Shown: positions 17,208 to 26,067, numbered from the stretch's first letter. The stretch is 62,137 nt of DNA from Clostridiales bacterium (GCA_015055865.1 SVHK01000004.1:1-62137); one strand, 5' to 3'. Notes: generated from the sequence alone by a model not told the origin. Translations and numbers: made by a program.

Positions 17208-17333
17208 TTATTCAGCTTTCATTTCAGTTACTTCAACCGTTTTCTTTTCGGGGCGAATAAGCAAGAAGTCAACGACGATAGCAATCGCGTACATAACGAG
17301 CGTGAAAATCAAAATGTCTTGATAGTTGCCCGT
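17208..17333 (-). pseudogene. 3' remnant of a second OFA-type MFS transporter gene
   Basis: Read on the minus strand, 17333-17208 is open and encodes about 41 residues ending FLLIRPEKKTVEVTEMKAE and a stop. The first part (TGNYQDILIFTLVMYAIAI) is identical to the C-terminal region of the intact transporter at 19272-20534, and the tail is diverged, so it is a paralogue or homologue and not a fresh copy. The upstream part of the gene is missing: the match stops at CCCGT, where sequence of the SDR 3' end begins. Confidence 0.85.
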
Positions 17334-17355
17334 CGGCGGTGGGTTCGGGTTTTAA
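17329..17355 (+). repeat. Second copy of the SDR gene 3' end
   Basis: These 27 bases match 16020-16046, the last codons and stop of the SDR gene, with one mismatch (T to G at 17349). The shared core is CCCGTCGGCGGTGGGTTCGG. The two copies bracket the DUF2089 gene and the MFS remnant like a target-site or attachment-site duplication. Confidence 0.85.
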
Positions 17356-17382
17356 CGGATAAATGCGAATAGTACAAAAAAT

Positions 17383-17417
17383 AAAATCGACGAATTGTTA
17401 AAATTCGTCGATTTTTT
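17383..17417. terminator. Bidirectional terminator
   Basis: A 14-base-pair stem (17383-17396 with 17402-17415, loop GTTAA) has a T tract on the plus side and an A tract on the other, so it can serve the minus-strand gene at 17433 and any plus-strand readthrough. Confidence 0.85.
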
Positions 17418-17432
17418 TGTGCGTTTTCGTTT

Positions 17433-18599
17433 TTATTTACTGATAAAAAGACCTTTTTCGTTAAAATAGCCAAGCTCGGTATTATTCTCGTTGTAGAGCT
17501 TGGAAACGTCGTCGACGCGATAGTTGCTTTTAAAACCGTCCTCGTCGTAAAGATAACCAAGTTCTCCGCAAGTATAGTTCTTTCCGTTTATGGTATAAAC
17601 GGTTTTGCTCGTCGAAGAAGGAGTGTTCGCCCAATGGTTAACGCCTTGCGAAATCGCCGACGAGATATTGGCGAAAGAAATATCGTTTTTATCCGCGTAT
17701 CCGTCAGAATAGGTTATATCGCGGGCTTTGACGTTTTCTATTTCCGAATTATAGAAATTATCGTACTCGTCGTAAATTTCTTCGTATTCTTCGTCGTAAG
17801 CCTCCCGTTCGTCTTCATCAAGCGAGTTATAACACTCGTTGAGCAGTCTTATAACGCGATTTGCTTCGGAAAGGTCTTTCATTCCGAGTTGGTTACGCAA
17901 TACGGCTTTCAAATATTGCACGATTGCGCGAAACTTTTCGCTAAGAAGAGGCATCTCTTCTAAAATCGTCGTGAACGCTTTCATAAACTCGGGTCGAGTG
18001 TTCCAATTATTTGCGCAATAATACCCGGTCATAAGTAAAAAATTCGCGTGCGCGTAGGTATAGGTCAGCGAGAATTTCCCGTAAGGGTTATAGTATTCGC
18101 ATTCTTCGTATTCCGTATTTTTACCGCTCGCTAATTTGCTTTTTTGTTCAGACAAAAGCGCGACGGATTCTTTCATCGCTTCAAGCGTCGTTTTTTCGTC
18201 CGCTTTTTCATCGTCCGTATAAAGACCGAAGAAATAGGAAGCCTTATACGAAAGATAGACGCCGTCTTTCACTTTGCTTTTTTTCTCAAGGAACTCGCAA
18301 AGTTTGTCTGTTTTTTGCGCTATATGTAAAATGAAAGCATAAAAACCGTAGGCTAACGCATATCCGCCTTCTACCGCGCGTCTTGTCAATTCTTCAAGAA
18401 CTTCAAAGTCAGGGACGGAATCGGGATGAATATTATCATTGAACGCAAGCAGGGCTTTGCAGAAATATCCGCGCGCGCTACCAAGCTCCGTCGCTTCGCA
18501 AACTTTTCGATAACAACTGTCGAATCTTGATTCTTTATAATCACAAAGCGCTTCGTCGAGAAGTTTATTGACGTTAGGTTTTTTAGAAAATAACCCCAT
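17433..18599 (-). CDS. Uncharacterised helical-repeat protein, 388 residues
   Basis: I do not recognise a named family. The first 280 residues are rich in Ala, Leu, Tyr and Glu and have the spacing of TPR or Sel1-like helical repeats (SCYRKVCEATELGSARGYFC, RRAVEGGYALAYGFYAFIL). An acidic segment near 270 (EDEREAYDEEYEEIYDEYD) follows. The last 50 residues contain a short duplicated motif, GELGYLYDEDG and TELGYFNEKG. There is no signal peptide or membrane segment. It lies 5 bases after the 130-residue gene upstream, so the two form an operon. Confidence 0.75.
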   Translation of the reverse strand: MGLFSKKPNVNKLLDEALCDYKESRFDSCYRKVCEATELGSARGYFCKALLAFNDNIHPDSVPDFEVLEELTRRAVEGGYALAYGFYAFILHIAQKTDKLCEFLEKKSKVKDGVYLSYKASYFFGLYTDDEKADEKTTLEAMKESVALLSEQKSKLASGKNTEYEECEYYNPYGKFSLTYTYAHANFLLMTGYYCANNWNTRPEFMKAFTTILEEMPLLSEKFRAIVQYLKAVLRNQLGMKDLSEANRVIRLLNECYNSLDEDEREAYDEEYEEIYDEYDNFYNSEIENVKARDITYSDGYADKNDISFANISSAISQGVNHWANTPSSTSKTVYTINGKNYTCGELGYLYDEDGFKSNYRVDDVSKLYNENNTELGYFNEKGLFISK

Positions 18600-18604
18600 A
18601 ACGA

Positions 18605-18997
18605 TTAGTTTTCAATCTTTTGAACGAGCGTGGGGTTGAATTGGTCTTGTTCGCCTTCGTTTTTGGAGATGAGCGCAAGCACAACTTTAAATATGTAATA
18701 AAGTCTTGCGGTGAAGAAAACGCTTTTAACAAGTTTACATTCGTCTTTCGTTGCGTTGCCTTTGTTCCATTTCGTACCCGTAAGCGCGTTGATTTTTACG
18801 AAAGCGCCGTCGCGAACGCCGAGAAGTCCGCCTGCAAGCCCCAAGTTCATAGGCGTCATTTTAATTTTGCCTTTCGTCATTGCAAGAACTTCTTTGGTGT
18901 CTGCAATCATCTTATCAAGCTCGAGTTGGCTGAATTGGGTGTGGTCGGTCTCGGAGAGATCGATGAAGCGATAGTTGTTTTTGTCAAATGTTTTCAT
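18605..18997 (-). CDS. Uncharacterised protein, 130 residues
   Basis: The protein starts MKTFDKNNYRFIDLSETD and has a predicted helical N-half, a Gly-Leu stretch (MNLGLAGGLLGVRDGAFVKI) and a hydrophobic segment near residue 105 (SVFFTARLYYIFKVVLALIS). I see no known family. The ATG at 18997 has AAAGGGG 10 bases upstream; an earlier in-frame ATG at 19042 lacks such a site. The promoter lies about 160 bases upstream, leaving a long leader. Confidence 0.7.
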   Translation of the reverse strand: MKTFDKNNYRFIDLSETDHTQFSQLELDKMIADTKEVLAMTKGKIKMTPMNLGLAGGLLGVRDGAFVKINALTGTKWNKGNATKDECKLVKSVFFTARLYYIFKVVLALISKNEGEQDQFNPTLVQKIEN

Positions 18998-19162
18998 AGA
19001 AGGTACCCCTTTAAAATGTTTTTTTCGGCGTTTAGTTTGCATACCTTTTTATAAATATAAGGCACGCGACGACGAAAAATGCGCACCGAAAACGCAAGTT
19101 TCTACGTCGCGAAACGAACGCTAAACGCGTAAACGTTGCAACTTCGTTCGTTTTGCATAGTT

Positions 19163-19191
19163 ATTATAACATATATATAAATTTTTATCAA
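19163..19191 (-). promoter_or_regulatory. Promoter of the two-gene unit 18997-17433
   Basis: On the minus strand TTGATA (19191-19186) and TATAAT (19168-19163) are 17 bases apart. The start near 19156 gives a leader of about 160 bases in which I cannot identify a known element. Confidence 0.8.
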
Positions 19192-19222
19192 GTAATTTTA
19201 ATAAAATAAAACAATTCAGTAT

Positions 19223-19257
19223 AAAAAAAACGATTCGGCATAAAAAACCAAATCGTT
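19223..19257 (-). terminator. Terminator of the MFS transporter gene
   Basis: On the minus strand the stem AACGATT / AATCGTT (19257-19251 with 19235-19229) is followed by eight T. It ends 15 bases after the transporter stop. Confidence 0.82.
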
Positions 19258-19271
19258 CGTTTTTTATAAAA

Positions 19272-20534
19272 TTATTCGTTGACGGAGTTTGTTTCAGCCG
19301 TTGCGGGTTCAATCGTCTCCACCGTTTGTTTGTTTGGGCGAATGAGCAAGAAATTTACCGCAATCGCAATCGCGTACATAACGAGCGTGAAAATCAAAAT
19401 GTCTTGATAGTTGCCCGTTTTTGCGACGATAAGGTCGGCGATTTGGTTACCCGTAAGACCTGCAATCGCCCAAGCGGAAAGGGCTATACCGTGAATGGAC
19501 GAGATTTTGCCCATACCGTAAACGTCGGAAAGGAGCGTGGGCAAGTTGGAGAAACCACCGCCGTAGCCAAGGTTGACGACTATCAAAAGCGCGATACAGA
19601 TAAACGCGATTTCGTTCGTGATTGCCCCCGTTACGAGCGCGACTGCCGTGAATACGATTTCGCTTAAAAGGATTACCTTATAAATGGTATTTCTGTCTTT
19701 CATTTTATCGCCGATAGCGGAATAGCCAAGTCTGCCTGCCGCGTTGAAGAAACCGGTTATCGTACAAAGCAACGCCGCGATACCGCCGAGCCCGACTGCC
19801 ATATAAATATCCTTTTCGTGACTGATAAGCGCAAGACCGCAAGTGATATTGATATAGAACACGAGCCAAATTCCGATGAATTTGGGTTCGAGCATAATCT
19901 TAAAGCGCGCGAAAAATTCTTTGACGTCGAACGGGGTATGGGGTTCGCTCCAGCCTTCGGGTTTTTTCAAGAGCAAATGTCCTACGAACATCATCGCAAA
20001 CCAAATTGCGCCGAGAACGTAAAGGGTGAATTCTGCGCCGATGGAAGAAGTCAAACCTTCGATGACGGGCGAGAATACCATTTTCGCCGCGCCGAACCCT
20101 GCAACCGCAAGACCGGTAGCAAGACCTTTGTTGTCTTTAAACCAAAGCATCAAAGTTTTGACGGGGGAGAGATAGCCAAGCCCTAAACCGAAGCCCATAA
20201 TGACGCCGTAGCAAATAAGGATTAACGGCATACTATGTAAGCGAACGGCAAGACCCGTACCGACTACGCCCACAGCGAAACAAATCGTTGCGATTAAGCT
20301 TGCCTTGTGAATGTCTTTTTCGACGAAGTTGCCAAGGAACGCCGCGCTCATACCGAGGAAGAAGATGGCGAGCGAGAACGCCCAACCGAGCGCGCTTGCG
20401 TCAAGACCGGCTTGGGTAAAGGTGTCCGCGATAGGCTTGGAGAACAACGACCAGCAGTACACCGTACCGATGCTACAATGAAGCAGGAGCGCAGGGATAG
20501 CCGCGCGCGTCCATTTGTTGGAAAAGTTTTTCAT
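19272..20534 (-). CDS. MFS transporter, OFA (oxalate/formate antiporter-like) family
   Basis: This is a 420-residue membrane protein with about 12 transmembrane segments. The OFA-type signs are the early stretch GTVYCWSLFSKPIA, GYLSPVKTLMLWF near 130, and NAAGRLGYSAIGDKMKDRN near 255, equivalent to the MFS loop motif. The family exchanges small organic acids; the substrate here cannot be assigned. It has its own strong promoter and terminator, so it is a single-gene unit. A remnant of a second member lies at 17208-17333. Confidence 0.9.
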   Translation of the reverse strand: MKNFSNKWTRAAIPALLLHCSIGTVYCWSLFSKPIADTFTQAGLDASALGWAFSLAIFFLGMSAAFLGNFVEKDIHKASLIATICFAVGVVGTGLAVRLHSMPLILICYGVIMGFGLGLGYLSPVKTLMLWFKDNKGLATGLAVAGFGAAKMVFSPVIEGLTSSIGAEFTLYVLGAIWFAMMFVGHLLLKKPEGWSEPHTPFDVKEFFARFKIMLEPKFIGIWLVFYINITCGLALISHEKDIYMAVGLGGIAALLCTITGFFNAAGRLGYSAIGDKMKDRNTIYKVILLSEIVFTAVALVTGAITNEIAFICIALLIVVNLGYGGGFSNLPTLLSDVYGMGKISSIHGIALSAWAIAGLTGNQIADLIVAKTGNYQDILIFTLVMYAIAIAVNFLLIRPNKQTVETIEPATAETNSVNE

Positions 20535-20563
20535 TAGTAACCTTCTTTTATTTTGTGAAAATT

Positions 20564-20582
20564 TGGCGGTATTCTACCGCCA
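20564..20582 (-). promoter_or_regulatory. Inverted repeat at the MFS transcription start
   Basis: TGGCGGTA-TTC-TACCGCCA is a perfect eight-base-pair inverted repeat with a triloop. It begins at the predicted start point, so it is either a repressor operator or a hairpin at the very 5' end of the mRNA. Confidence 0.7.
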
Positions 20583-20588
20583 TTTTTC

Positions 20589-20617
20589 ATTATAGAACTT
20601 TGATTTTTTTTTGTCAA
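20589..20617 (-). promoter_or_regulatory. Consensus promoter of the MFS transporter
   Basis: Both boxes are perfect on the minus strand: TTGACA (20617-20612), 17 bases, TATAAT (20594-20589). Such a strong promoter with an inverted repeat on the start point suggests repression. Confidence 0.92.
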
Positions 20618-20649
20618 CCTTATTTACAACGTATTACGCGCAAAAAAAA

Positions 20650-22530
20650 TTATTTTTCATTCGTCGTGGCAAGGTAGACCATTAAAACGGATACGTCCGC
20701 AGGGTTTACGCCTGAAATACGGCTCGCTTGTCCTAAATTGAACGGGCGAATACGGTTGAGTTTTTCTCTTGCTTCCAAGCGAAGTCCGCCTATTTTTTCG
20801 TAGTCGATGTTTTCGGGCAAGAGTTTATTTTCAAGTTTTTTCGCTCTTTCGATGAGTTCGTTGCCTTGTTTCAAATACCCTTCGTAACGGACGGTGATTT
20901 CCGCCGTTTCCAAAACGTCTTTTTTATAATCGCCAAATACGTTAAATTCCGCCATAATATCTTTTAAGGGAATGGTGCGTTTTAACATATCTGAATAGGA
21001 CACGCTACCGCTCGGCTCGCCGTAGCCGTATTTCGCTAAAAAGGGCGTGGCGTCCTTTTTGGGTACGCGCGTTTGGAATTCGGCAAGCAAGCGTTCGTAT
21101 TCCGCTTTTCTTTGCAGGTATTTTTGGTAACGTTCTTCCGTTACGAGCCCGACTTCTTTTCCTTTTTCCGTCAAGCGGAAATCCGCGTTGTCCTGTCTTA
21201 AGCAAATACGGTGTTCGGCTCTGGAAGTCATCATTCTGTACGGCTCGTCCGTGCCTTTGGTAACCAAATCGTCTATCAAAACCCCGATATACGCTTCGTC
21301 GCGCCGTAAAGTGAACGGGGGGAGTCCGCGAAGTTTAAGCGAAGCGTTCAAGCCTGCCATTAGACCTTGCGCCGCCGCTTCTTCGTAACCGGACGTACCG
21401 TTGATTTGACCTGCCGTGTAAATACCTTCGATTTTCTTAAATTCGAGCGTGGGCAGGATATCGAGCGTATCAATACAGTCGTATTCAATCGCGTAGCCGT
21501 AGCGGACGATGTCCGCGTTTTCAAGACCTGCGACGGACGAATACATCGTACGTTGTACGTCGTGGGGCATCGAAGTGGAAAGCCCCTGCGCGTAAACTTC
21601 AAGCGTATCCGCGCCTTCCGGTTCAATAAAAATTTGGTGTCTATCCTTGTCTTTAAAGCGTACGACTTTGGTTTCAATGGACGGGCAATATCTGGGCCCC
21701 GTGGATTGAATAACGCCGTTGTACAAGGGGGAACGGTCGAGATTTTCTAAAATAATTTCGTGTGTTTTTAAGTTGGTGTACGTGAGATAACAAGGCGTTT
21801 TGTTTTCGGGCGCTTTGTCGCTCATAAACGAGAACGGATAAATATCGTCGTCGCCGTTTTGGATTTCGCATTTGGAATAGTCCACCGTCCTGCCGTCTAA
21901 TCTTGCCGGCGTACCCGTTTTAAACCGGCGTACGTTGAAACCGAGTTCGATTAAATTTTTCGTCAAATTCGTCGCATTGGAGAACCCGTTCGGACCCGAC
22001 TTTTTAACGACGTTGCCCGTAATCGTTTCGCTGTTTAAGTACGTACCCGTGCAAAGGATAACGCATTTGCAGGGAATAACGCCGTCGTATTCGGTTCGTA
22101 CTCCTACGCATTTACCGTTTTCGACTAAAATTTCACTCGCTTCGGCTTGGACGATGCGCAAATTCGGGGTAGTTTCGAGTACTTTTTTCATTTCGCGGTG
22201 ATACGCGTTTTTGTCCGATTGCGCGCGTAAGGACTGTACCGCCGCGCCCTTGCCGACGTTGAGCATACGGATTTGGAGCGCGGTCTTGTCGGCGTTAATA
22301 CCCATTTCTCCGCCCAACGCGTCGATTTCGCGGACTAAATGACCTTTTGCCGTACCGCCGATGGACGGGTTGCAGGGCATAAAACCGATACTGTCAAGAT
22401 TGAGCGTCATCAAAACGGTATTAATCCCCGTGCGCGCCAAAGCAAGCGCGGCTTCACAACCAGCGTGACCCGCGCCTACGACTACCGCGTCTGCGGTGTA
22501 TTCAATAAACGTTTTTCGAATAGTGTTCAT
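20650..22530 (-). CDS. mnmG: tRNA uridine-5-carboxymethylaminomethyl modification enzyme MnmG
   Basis: MnmG, with MnmE, modifies U34 in certain tRNAs. The 626-residue protein starts with an FAD-binding fold ([16 protein letters not shown]), followed by [22 protein letters not shown], and contains [22 protein letters not shown] and [16 protein letters not shown], all family signatures. The C-terminal helical domain is complete. It begins 6 bases after the dnaA stop, so dnaA and mnmG are cotranscribed; mnmE is not in the window. Confidence 0.96.
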   Translation of the reverse strand: MNTIRKTFIEYTADAVVVGAGHAGCEAALALARTGINTVLMTLNLDSIGFMPCNPSIGGTAKGHLVREIDALGGEMGINADKTALQIRMLNVGKGAAVQSLRAQSDKNAYHREMKKVLETTPNLRIVQAEASEILVENGKCVGVRTEYDGVIPCKCVILCTGTYLNSETITGNVVKKSGPNGFSNATNLTKNLIELGFNVRRFKTGTPARLDGRTVDYSKCEIQNGDDDIYPFSFMSDKAPENKTPCYLTYTNLKTHEIILENLDRSPLYNGVIQSTGPRYCPSIETKVVRFKDKDRHQIFIEPEGADTLEVYAQGLSTSMPHDVQRTMYSSVAGLENADIVRYGYAIEYDCIDTLDILPTLEFKKIEGIYTAGQINGTSGYEEAAAQGLMAGLNASLKLRGLPPFTLRRDEAYIGVLIDDLVTKGTDEPYRMMTSRAEHRICLRQDNADFRLTEKGKEVGLVTEERYQKYLQRKAEYERLLAEFQTRVPKKDATPFLAKYGYGEPSGSVSYSDMLKRTIPLKDIMAEFNVFGDYKKDVLETAEITVRYEGYLKQGNELIERAKKLENKLLPENIDYEKIGGLRLEAREKLNRIRPFNLGQASRISGVNPADVSVLMVYLATTNEK

Positions 22531-22536
22531 AGATAA

Positions 22537-23886
22537 TTATTCTTTCAAAATGATATTTTTTATATCGTCCACTTCTTTTGCGATGCGGTCGTTGAGTTTG
22601 ATAAGTTCTTGCATTTTGTCGCGAGAGTACATAATCGTCGTGTGGTCTCTACCGCCGAGCAAGTTGCCGATGGAAACGAGTGGTAAAGAGAGCATATCGC
22701 ACATTAAGTACGCGCAAACTTGACGAGCTTTTACCAAATCCGCTTTCTTGCCTTTGCCGAGTAAGTCTTCTTTCTTTTGTTTATAATAAGAACATACCGC
22801 GTTGATGACCGTCTTGTGCGTAATTTCTTCCTTTTCTTCCGTTTCGCTTACCGATTCGCTCAAAGCGAGTTTTGCAAGCGAAAGGGTGATAGGTTCTTCG
22901 TGGAGCTTGCTTGCGAAAAGGACTTTGGTAAGTCTGCCTTCCAGCGTTCTTACGTCGTGACCGGAATTGCTTGCCAAAAACTCCAGCACGTCTTCGGGCA
23001 TCGGACATTTACGCTCCAGTGCTTTGCGTTTCAAAATCGCGATTTTCGTTTCCAAATCGGGCGGTTGAATATCGGTAATTAATCCGCCTTCGAAACGGGT
23101 ACGGAGTCGCTCTTCAAGCGTTGCGATTTCTTTGGGGTGCTTGTCCGAAGTCAAAACGATTTGTTTGTTTTGCGCGAAAAGCTCGTTGAAGGTATGGAAG
23201 AACTCTTCTTGCGTACCGGGTTTTTTCGCAAGGAACTGAATATCGTCGATAATGAGTACGTCCACGTTGCGGTAGTGCGCTCTAAACTGCGCGCTCCTAT
23301 CCCTTGAATTGACTTTTCCTGAAATCATTGTGTCGATAAATTCGTTCAAGAAATTGTCGCAAGTGGTGTAAAGTACGCGTTTTTCGGGGTGTTTGTCTGC
23401 GATTTCGTTCGCGATTGCCTGTAATAAGTGCGTTTTACCGAGCCCCGATTCACCGTAGATGAAAAGGGGGTTAAAGCTCTCGCCGGGGTTTTCCGCAACC
23501 GCTTTCGCCGCCGCGTAAACGAGTTTCGTATTCGAACTTACGACGAAAGACGAGAACGTGTAGTTCTTGTTTAAGGGTACGGGGTGGAAATCAGAATAGT
23601 CTTCGGGGGAATCGAGCGTATAAACGTCGCTACCGTCCACGATGAGTTTGAATCCGGAAAGACCCGAGTCTGCGCCGTTAATGGCGTCGCGTAAAATTTC
23701 CGCGTGGTGGTTGGTAATCGTTTGCGCGTTGGATTCGGACGGGCATTTCAAAACCAAACAACGATTGAGAATGTCAATCGGCTCTAAAGTTTCGAAAAAG
23801 GTATTGTAGGAGAAGATAGAAATCGCCCCTTTTACCTTTCCGCAAATTTTATCCCAGATGAATTTGAGTTGTAAATTTTCCGCCAT
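22537..23886 (-). CDS. dnaA: Chromosomal replication initiator DnaA
   Basis: DnaA opens the replication origin. It shows an N-terminal domain I (MAENLQLKFIWDKI), an AAA+ domain with Walker A YGESGLGKTHLL and Walker B VLIIDDIQFL, and a C-terminal DNA-binding domain with GGRDHTTIMYS. I start at MAENLQ (23886), giving 449 residues, because this fits the family N-terminus; the frame stays open to an ATG at 23937. dnaN is not next to it. recF lies divergently 160 bases away. Confidence 0.95.
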   Translation of the reverse strand: MAENLQLKFIWDKICGKVKGAISIFSYNTFFETLEPIDILNRCLVLKCPSESNAQTITNHHAEILRDAINGADSGLSGFKLIVDGSDVYTLDSPEDYSDFHPVPLNKNYTFSSFVVSSNTKLVYAAAKAVAENPGESFNPLFIYGESGLGKTHLLQAIANEIADKHPEKRVLYTTCDNFLNEFIDTMISGKVNSRDRSAQFRAHYRNVDVLIIDDIQFLAKKPGTQEEFFHTFNELFAQNKQIVLTSDKHPKEIATLEERLRTRFEGGLITDIQPPDLETKIAILKRKALERKCPMPEDVLEFLASNSGHDVRTLEGRLTKVLFASKLHEEPITLSLAKLALSESVSETEEKEEITHKTVINAVCSYYKQKKEDLLGKGKKADLVKARQVCAYLMCDMLSLPLVSIGNLLGGRDHTTIMYSRDKMQELIKLNDRIAKEVDDIKNIILKE

Positions 23887-23962
23887 CGTAGCCTGCCTTC
23901 GTGTTGATTTTACGGCTTTTGCAAGTTTTTTTAACAAGTTTTGTCAAAGCGCCGATAAATCT

Positions 23963-23991
23963 TTGTGTTTTTTTTAATTATTTGATATAAT
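23963..23991 (+). promoter_or_regulatory. Probable recF promoter in the dnaA-recF spacer
   Basis: TTGTGT (23963-23968) and TATAAT (23986-23991) are 17 bases apart. The minus strand also offers TATAAT at 23995-23990 for dnaA, but with a poor -35 box. The 160-base spacer is AT-rich and contains no match to TTATCCACA. Confidence 0.6.
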
Positions 23992-24046
23992 TATAATACA
24001 ATTTTCAAGAAAAAGAAAGTGATTTTACGGCGGTATTTTTAAGTTT

Positions 24047-25147
24047 ATGCAAATAAAAAAATTATTCTTGCAAAATTTTAGAAATTACGAATCGGAAAAC
24101 TTCGTCTTTGACGAAGGATTAAATATTCTGTTCGGGAAAAACGCGCAAGGCAAGACCAACTGCGCGGAGGCCGTGTTTTACCTTTGTACGGGCTCGTCGC
24201 TTCGGATTCGCCACGATAAACAACTCGTTAAAATGGGCGCGGACTACGCGAAAATCGTCGCTGAAGCGGAGAATCGCTACGGGAAAGTAGTCATCGAAGC
24301 GTTGATTTTCGAAAATAAACGGGAAATCAAAATCAACGGCTCGAAAATTTCTAAAAACGCCGACTTGATGGGGCATATCAATTCGGTCTTTTTCTCGCCC
24401 GGAGAATTAAGGCTTATTCAAGACGGACCGGACGAACGGCGTCGGTTTATGAATATGTCCATTTCTCAAACTTCGTCAAGCTATTACACCGCGTTGCTTC
24501 GCTATAATAAAATTCTTGACCAACGCAACGCGCTTTTAAAAAACCGCGACGTGTCGCTCGTGCTCGATACTTTGCCCGTTTGGGACGAACAGCTCGTTAA
24601 ATACGCGTCGCTCATCGTTAAAAAACGGGCGGAGTTTTTAGATAAACTTGCGCCTTACGCTTGCGATTTTCATCGCTTTTTAACGGATGGCGCGGAAGAA
24701 TTGAAACTTTCCCCCGACAAGAAATACGACGGCGACGAAAAAGAAATCGCAAAAACGCTCTTGCGTAGGCTTTCCAATAACTACGAAAAGGACTTGCGGT
24801 TGGGCTTTACGACCATTGGCCCGCACCGCGACGACGTGGATTTTTTCATCAACGGAATCGACGCGAAAGCGTACGCGTCGCAAGGTCAAACGCGTACGGC
24901 GGCGTTGGCGGTAAAATTGGCGGAAGTGGAGATTTTTAAAGAATTTTCAGGCGAGTATCCTATATTGATTTTAGACGACGTAATGAGCGAGCTTGATTTA
25001 CCGCGCCGTAAAAAATTATTAAAACGTATTTCGGGCGTGCAAACGATTTTGACTTGTACGCACGCAGAAAGGGTGTTGTACGGCGCTGAAAGTAAAAAAA
25101 TCCGCATAGAAAGCGGAAAGATTAAACCCGACAACAAACAGGTATAA
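24047..25147 (+). CDS. recF: DNA repair protein RecF
   Basis: RecF is an SMC-like ATPase that loads RecA at gaps. The 366-residue protein has LFLQNFRNYE at the start, Walker A FGKNAQGKTN near residue 30, the ABC-type region AYASQGQTRTAALAVKLAE near 283, and Walker B ILDDVMSELD near 306. No strong Shine-Dalgarno precedes the ATG. It is transcribed away from dnaA and followed by a vanW-like gene; gyrase and dnaN genes, which usually flank recF, are absent. Confidence 0.94.
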   Translation: MQIKKLFLQNFRNYESENFVFDEGLNILFGKNAQGKTNCAEAVFYLCTGSSLRIRHDKQLVKMGADYAKIVAEAENRYGKVVIEALIFENKREIKINGSKISKNADLMGHINSVFFSPGELRLIQDGPDERRRFMNMSISQTSSSYYTALLRYNKILDQRNALLKNRDVSLVLDTLPVWDEQLVKYASLIVKKRAEFLDKLAPYACDFHRFLTDGAEELKLSPDKKYDGDEKEIAKTLLRRLSNNYEKDLRLGFTTIGPHRDDVDFFINGIDAKAYASQGQTRTAALAVKLAEVEIFKEFSGEYPILILDDVMSELDLPRRKKLLKRISGVQTILTCTHAERVLYGAESKKIRIESGKIKPDNKQV

Positions 25148-25187
25148 AAATTCTTTTTCCGTTCATACTGAAAAAAGGTATGAAAAA

Positions 25188-26066
25188 ATGTTAAGAACGA
25201 TAAAAAAAGAAAAAAAGAATACTTTCGCCACTCGTACACGGGTGGCGATTTCCTTTTTCTTTTGCCTGATTTTGTTTGTTTTGCCGTGTTTTTCCGTTTC
25301 TTTAAAAGGGATAGCCGAAGAAAAACGTATCGAATGGAAAAAAATTACGTCATTTACGACATATTTTTCTTTAAAAGACGGGGGCAGGTGTGAGAATATC
25401 GCGCTTGCAGGAAGTTTTTTAGACGGAGTTACCGTGCAGGCGTTCGGAGAGTTCTCTTTTAACCAAACGGTGGGGGCAAGGACGGCGCAAAGGGGGTTTA
25501 AGCAGGCAAAAATTATCGTCAACGGCGAGTTCGTAAAAGGGGTTGGGGGCGGTGTTTGTCAAGTCAGTACCACGCTTTATAACGCGTTGGTGTTATCGGG
25601 GTTAGAAATCGTAGAATTTCACGCGCATTCTTTGGCGGTGAGCTACGTCGAACCGTCAAGGGACGCGATGGTGTCGTCGTCTAGCGATTTGAAGTTTTTC
25701 AATCCGTTCCCTTACGCCGTACGGCTCAAATGCGTCGTTAAAGACGGGAGCGTTTCTATCGGAGTTTACGGAGCGGAGAAGAAGGGGAATTTACGCTATA
25801 AAATCCGTTCGGTCGTTTTGGAAGAAACACCGCCGTCGTCGCCTATAGAACGGTTTGGTGAAAAGGAAGAAATCTTACAGGTAGCAAGGAATGGAATCAA
25901 GAGTGAATGTAGACTGGAAATTTACGAAAACGACAGGTTGATAGACGAAAAAATCTTGAGAAAGGACTCTTACGCGCCCGTGCGCGAAATAATAGTCAAA
26001 AAAAACGAAGATACGACAAAGAAAATGCCGTCAAACGTTTGTCTTTTTTTTGAAAAAATGTTATAA
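25188..26066 (+). CDS. VanW family protein, membrane-anchored
   Basis: The 292-residue protein has a basic N-terminus, one hydrophobic anchor (about residues 19-38), and a VanW domain at about 65-200 with NQTVGARTAQRGF and the hallmark GGGVCQVSTTLYNA. VanW proteins are extracytoplasmic and linked to the cell wall; their exact activity is not known. A strong hairpin (CGCCACTCG / CGGGTGGCG, 25226-25247) followed by a T-rich stretch lies within codons 13-20 and may act as a recF terminator. The 3' end overlaps the asnS promoter. Confidence 0.85.
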   Translation: MLRTIKKEKKNTFATRTRVAISFFFCLILFVLPCFSVSLKGIAEEKRIEWKKITSFTTYFSLKDGGRCENIALAGSFLDGVTVQAFGEFSFNQTVGARTAQRGFKQAKIIVNGEFVKGVGGGVCQVSTTLYNALVLSGLEIVEFHAHSLAVSYVEPSRDAMVSSSSDLKFFNPFPYAVRLKCVVKDGSVSIGVYGAEKKGNLRYKIRSVVLEETPPSSPIERFGEKEEILQVARNGIKSECRLEIYENDRLIDEKILRKDSYAPVREIIVKKNEDTTKKMPSNVCLFFEKML

Positions 26067-26067
26067 T
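26039..26067 (+). promoter_or_regulatory. Promoter of asnS
   Basis: TTGTCT (26039-26044) and TATAAT (26062-26067) have a 17-base spacer and overlap the end of the vanW gene. The leader of about 64 bases is too short for a T-box. Confidence 0.7.
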
